A DNA stretch of 64,000 nucleotides, taken from assembly GCF_900113305.1 (NCBI RefSeq), contig NZ_FOOW01000008.1, positions 62,001 to 126,000 on the forward strand, written 5' to 3'. The notes under the pieces are model-generated. The model did not search any database, had not been told where the DNA came from, and saw only the letters and a list, made by a program, of their open reading frames with translations. The stretch is from Prevotella sp. KH2C16. GTDB lineage: Bacteria > Bacteroidota > Bacteroidia > Bacteroidales > Bacteroidaceae. A program made the position numbers and the translations under genes. Below, one piece after another: positions 62,256-64,000 of this stretch; the stretch's first letter is position 1, and each line of letters opens with the position of its first letter.

Positions 62256-62438
62256 ATGGCATGTGAAAATTGTAAGTTCAGGGCTCACTACGACAAAAAG
62301 CCCACATCAGCATTAGGACGATTCTGGCGTTGGCACATCAACTTCTGCCCAGGATGGAAGGCTTATTTCACTTCACTCCCTAAAGAGGAGCAGGCAAAAC
62401 TAAGAGATAAATACAACTTTAAAAAGTACACGGACTAA
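62256..62438 (+). CDS. Small conserved protein with CxxC start
   Basis: A 60-residue cytoplasmic protein starting MACENCKFRAHYDKKPTS, with a Cys-x-x-Cys at 3-6 and a third Cys in FCPGWKAY near 31. It is basic and probably binds a metal. Similar short proteins occur next to thioredoxin and flavin genes in Bacteroidota. Unknown function. Confidence 0.65.
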   Translation: MACENCKFRAHYDKKPTSALGRFWRWHINFCPGWKAYFTSLPKEEQAKLRDKYNFKKYTD

Positions 62439-62513
62439 ATGGCACCAAGAAAGCGAAAGAAAGCTCCTGTGGGAGAGCTACAAACTGCAAATGCCTTACG
62501 CCACTCACTATGA
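62439..62513 (+). other. 24-residue ORF abutting the small CxxC gene
   Basis: The ATG directly follows the previous stop (TAAATG) and encodes MAPRKRKKAPVGELQTANAL and four more residues. It is Lys/Arg-rich at the start and may be a remnant or a chance frame. Nothing else is seen up to the thioredoxin promoter. Confidence 0.2.
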
Positions 62514-62578
62514 GAAAGCAAAGGCTGGTGCATGATTAGAATAATAGACTGTTTCTATTATGGCATAGATAAAATCGT

Positions 62579-62609
62579 TTGTTCGCCTATGACATAATTC
62601 GTATTTTTG
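62579..62609 (+). promoter_or_regulatory. Promoter of the thioredoxin-rubredoxin-ferredoxin run
   Basis: TTG at 62579-62581, 20 bases, TATTTTTG at 62602-62609, 36 bases before the start. Confidence 0.7.
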
Positions 62610-62645
62610 TTTCATCAACCAAAAACAACAAGGAAAATAAAAGAT

Positions 62646-62942
62646 ATGGAGACATTTACAGACATAATCAATAGCAAGCAATTGACGCTGGTAGATTTTT
62701 TTGCAACATGGTGCGGTCCCTGCAAGATGATGCATCCAGTACTTGAGCAACTAAAGGATGAGCTTGGCGAGAGTATCCGTATCATCAAACTTGATGTAGA
62801 TAAGAACGAGGCACTCTCTATGCAGTACCGCATCCAGTCGGTACCTACTCTCCTGCTCTTCAGGAATGGCGAGGTAGTCTGGCGCCAAAGTGGAGCAATG
62901 AGATTGAATGACCTAAAGGTGCTGATTGCTCAATATAAGTAA
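62646..62942 (+). CDS. trxA: Thioredoxin
   Basis: A 98-residue cytoplasmic disulfide reductase. The active site WCGPC at residues 24-28 (FFATWCGPCKMMHPVL) and cis-Pro SVPTLLLF near 67-74 are intact; length is slightly below the 105 of E. coli TrxA but normal for short forms. I choose the ATG at 62646 (METFTDII), as the earlier ATG at 62607 sits in the promoter. It heads the rubredoxin-ferredoxin run. Confidence 0.95.
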   Translation: METFTDIINSKQLTLVDFFATWCGPCKMMHPVLEQLKDELGESIRIIKLDVDKNEALSMQYRIQSVPTLLLFRNGEVVWRQSGAMRLNDLKVLIAQYK

Positions 62943-62964
62943 CAACATGACTATACATTAAATT

Positions 62965-63630
62965 ATGCAGTACAGATGTACAATTTGTGGGTATGTGTAT
63001 GATGATGCCAAAGAAAGCGTTCCATTCGCAGAATTGCCTGACACTTGGCAATGCCCATGGTGCGGCGCACCAAAATCATCTTTTGAGCCTATAGAAGAAG
63101 CACCAGTCAAAGATATTGTTTCGGAAGTAGCTCCAGTAGCAGAACCTATTACTGCCCCAACAGAACTTGACCCAGATATGCAGAAGCTATCAGCAGGTCA
63201 GATGGCAGCTTTTTGCTCAAACCTCGCTCGTGGTTGTGAGAAGCAGTACATGCCTAAGGAGCAGGAACTCTTCAACGAATTGGCAAAGTATTTTGCAAAG
63301 CACGCCCCAAAGGTTGAAGATGCCACCGTAGAGTCCGTCTCCGTTCAGCTTCAGCAGGATTTGGACGACTACAAGTCGGTAATGCAGACAGCTCAGGATC
63401 ATGGTGATCGTGGTGCTCTGCGTGTTTGCACTTGGGGCGAGAAAGTAACTCGTATTCTCAGCATGTTAGTAAATAAGTATCAGAAGGAAGGTGATGCAAT
63501 GCTCCAAGATACTGACATCTGGGTCTGTACAGTTTGCGGATTCGTCTTCATCGGAAAGACTGCACCGGAGCTTTGCCCAGTATGCAAGGTACCAGCATGG
63601 AAGTTTAACAAAATAGACGGGAGGAGGTAA
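62965..63630 (+). CDS. Double-rubredoxin protein with helical middle
   Basis: A 221-residue cytoplasmic protein. Residues 1-40 are a rubredoxin: [13 protein letters not shown] and WQCPWCGAP. Residues 73-185 are helical, with a rubrerythrin-like layout (ACEKQ-type and KAxxILxML lines) but no ExxH pairs that would bind a diiron centre. Residues 189-215 form a second, short rubredoxin of the type found at the rubrerythrin C-terminus ([21 protein letters not shown]). It probably carries electrons to a peroxide or oxygen scavenger. Its stop lies 2 bases before the ferredoxin start. Confidence 0.85.
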   Translation: MQYRCTICGYVYDDAKESVPFAELPDTWQCPWCGAPKSSFEPIEEAPVKDIVSEVAPVAEPITAPTELDPDMQKLSAGQMAAFCSNLARGCEKQYMPKEQELFNELAKYFAKHAPKVEDATVESVSVQLQQDLDDYKSVMQTAQDHGDRGALRVCTWGEKVTRILSMLVNKYQKEGDAMLQDTDIWVCTVCGFVFIGKTAPELCPVCKVPAWKFNKIDGRR

Positions 63631-63632
63631 TT

Positions 63633-64000
63633 ATGGAGAATAAAAATGTTTATGCGATTCGTAATCTGCGTCTCTGTACAAAAGATTGTCTTTGCCTCTA
63701 TGTTTGTCCAACTGGAGCCACAGACACAGAGAATAGCATCATTGATGTTGAGAAATGTATCGGCTGTGGTGCTTGCGCCAATGCTTGTCCTTCGAAGGCG
63801 ATTTCATTGATGCCTGTTGAGCTTCCTCTTCCACAGCAGAAAAATCCAGCGGTAGTAGATGCTCTTAACGGCATGATTGCTGCAAAGTCAAAGACGGGAC
63901 GGGCATCATATCAAATCGCAGAAGAAACTGAAAGTGAGACTCTAAACCGGTTGATGAAGGCTGTAAGCCAAAGTTCTCGCATCATTGCCGAGGATCTTAG
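63633..64000 (+). CDS. 4Fe-4S ferredoxin-type protein, 3-prime end cut off by the window
   Basis: The frame begins MENKNVYAIRNLRLC and runs to the last base of the window. Two cluster motifs are visible: CTKDCLCLYVCP (residues 15-26) and CIGCGACANACP (43-54), the second a standard Cys-x2-Cys-x2-Cys-x3-Cys. A strong ribosome site GAGGAGG (63621) is close before the ATG, unusual in this phylum where such sites are rare. The domain after residue 70 is helical and continues beyond the window. Electron carrier for the rubredoxin and flavin proteins nearby is the likely role. Confidence 0.85.
   Translation, partial: MENKNVYAIRNLRLCTKDCLCLYVCPTGATDTENSIIDVEKCIGCGACANACPSKAISLMPVELPLPQQKNPAVVDALNGMIAAKSKTGRASYQIAEETESETLNRLMKAVSQSSRIIAEDL

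Noticed and set aside
1..64000. tRNA, rRNA or prophage genes
   Set aside because: I looked for cloverleaf-like sequences, rRNA signatures, integrases and phage structural genes and saw none.

Overview
This window is a chromosomal segment of a Bacteroidota bacterium, most likely a Prevotella/Segatella-type member of the Prevotellaceae. The evidence is the repeated Bacteroidota promoter element (TAnnTTTGC, often with TTG about 20 bases upstream), a SusC/SusD pair, TonB-linked envelope proteins, several TlpA thioredoxins, and families largely confined to this phylum (DUF349 multi-repeat protein, DUF3098, DUF4251, BT_3928-type DoxX protein, doubled DUF1599). I see no rRNA, tRNA, prophage, insertion sequence or CRISPR array.

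Layout. 0.2-9.5 kb: DUF349 protein, CorA-type transporter, a C10 cysteine peptidase with leucine-rich repeats, then the minus-strand run folK-queA-truB-uppP-DUF3098-ftsX-like. 9.6-12 kb: a radical SAM protein and an ATPase with a C-terminal nuclease-like domain. 12.3-19.1 kb: an LpxA-like acyltransferase and a tripartite RND efflux operon. 19.5-26.4 kb: CCA-type nucleotidyltransferase, a small lipoprotein, DUF1599, a MauE/DoxX-like membrane protein, tpiA, a SPOR protein, folE and an exonuclease III-type gene. 26.5-33.1 kb: envelope and accessory genes on the minus strand (GH25 lysozyme, TonB-type protein, DUF4251, M15 peptidase, hexapeptide acetyltransferase). 33.4-38.9 kb: a gene split over two frames, an MBOAT/SGNH O-acylation pair and a TonB-like protein. 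38.9-56.9 kb: a peptide/redox-flavoured region with TlpA, S41 and S9 peptidases, an ECF sigma factor, two TlpA paralogues, a metallopeptidase-like lipoprotein without its catalytic motif, SusD, SusC, a mini FecR-like protein, then a divergent TlpA and alpha/beta hydrolase. 57-59.2 kb: GNAT and a stand-alone amino-acid adenylation domain. 59.8-64 kb: a less GC-rich redox cluster (DUF5714, exported flavin reductase, Nim/PNPOx-like protein, thioredoxin, double-rubredoxin protein, ferredoxin) with at least two decayed genes among them.

The most unusual signal is not a gene. Seven long intergenic gaps hold arrays of short odd-length palindromes, each with a G or C at its exact centre, spaced exactly 22 bp centre to centre. 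One type (ACAAAATCG-S-CGATTTTGT) occurs five times (3.6, 12.0, 33.3, 37.3 and 59.4 kb), always as three units bounded in phase by weaker GGC-G/GCC-G units. Two other gaps (19.4 and 53.5 kb) have the same 22-bp architecture with different arms (TTACAAGC-S-GCTTGTAA and GTAAAAGGC-G-GCCTTTTAC), and share flanking modules with the first type. Most lie between divergent promoters or beside a promoter. This looks like a modular, helically phased protein-binding or structural element; I know of no description of it.

How the genes may work together: the SusCD locus together with secreted S9, S41 and C10 peptidases and TlpA proteins suggests capture and breakdown of peptides or proteins with envelope thiol maintenance. 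The right end suggests handling of oxygen or nitro compounds in an anaerobe. These pathway statements are inferences from family membership and neighbourhood.
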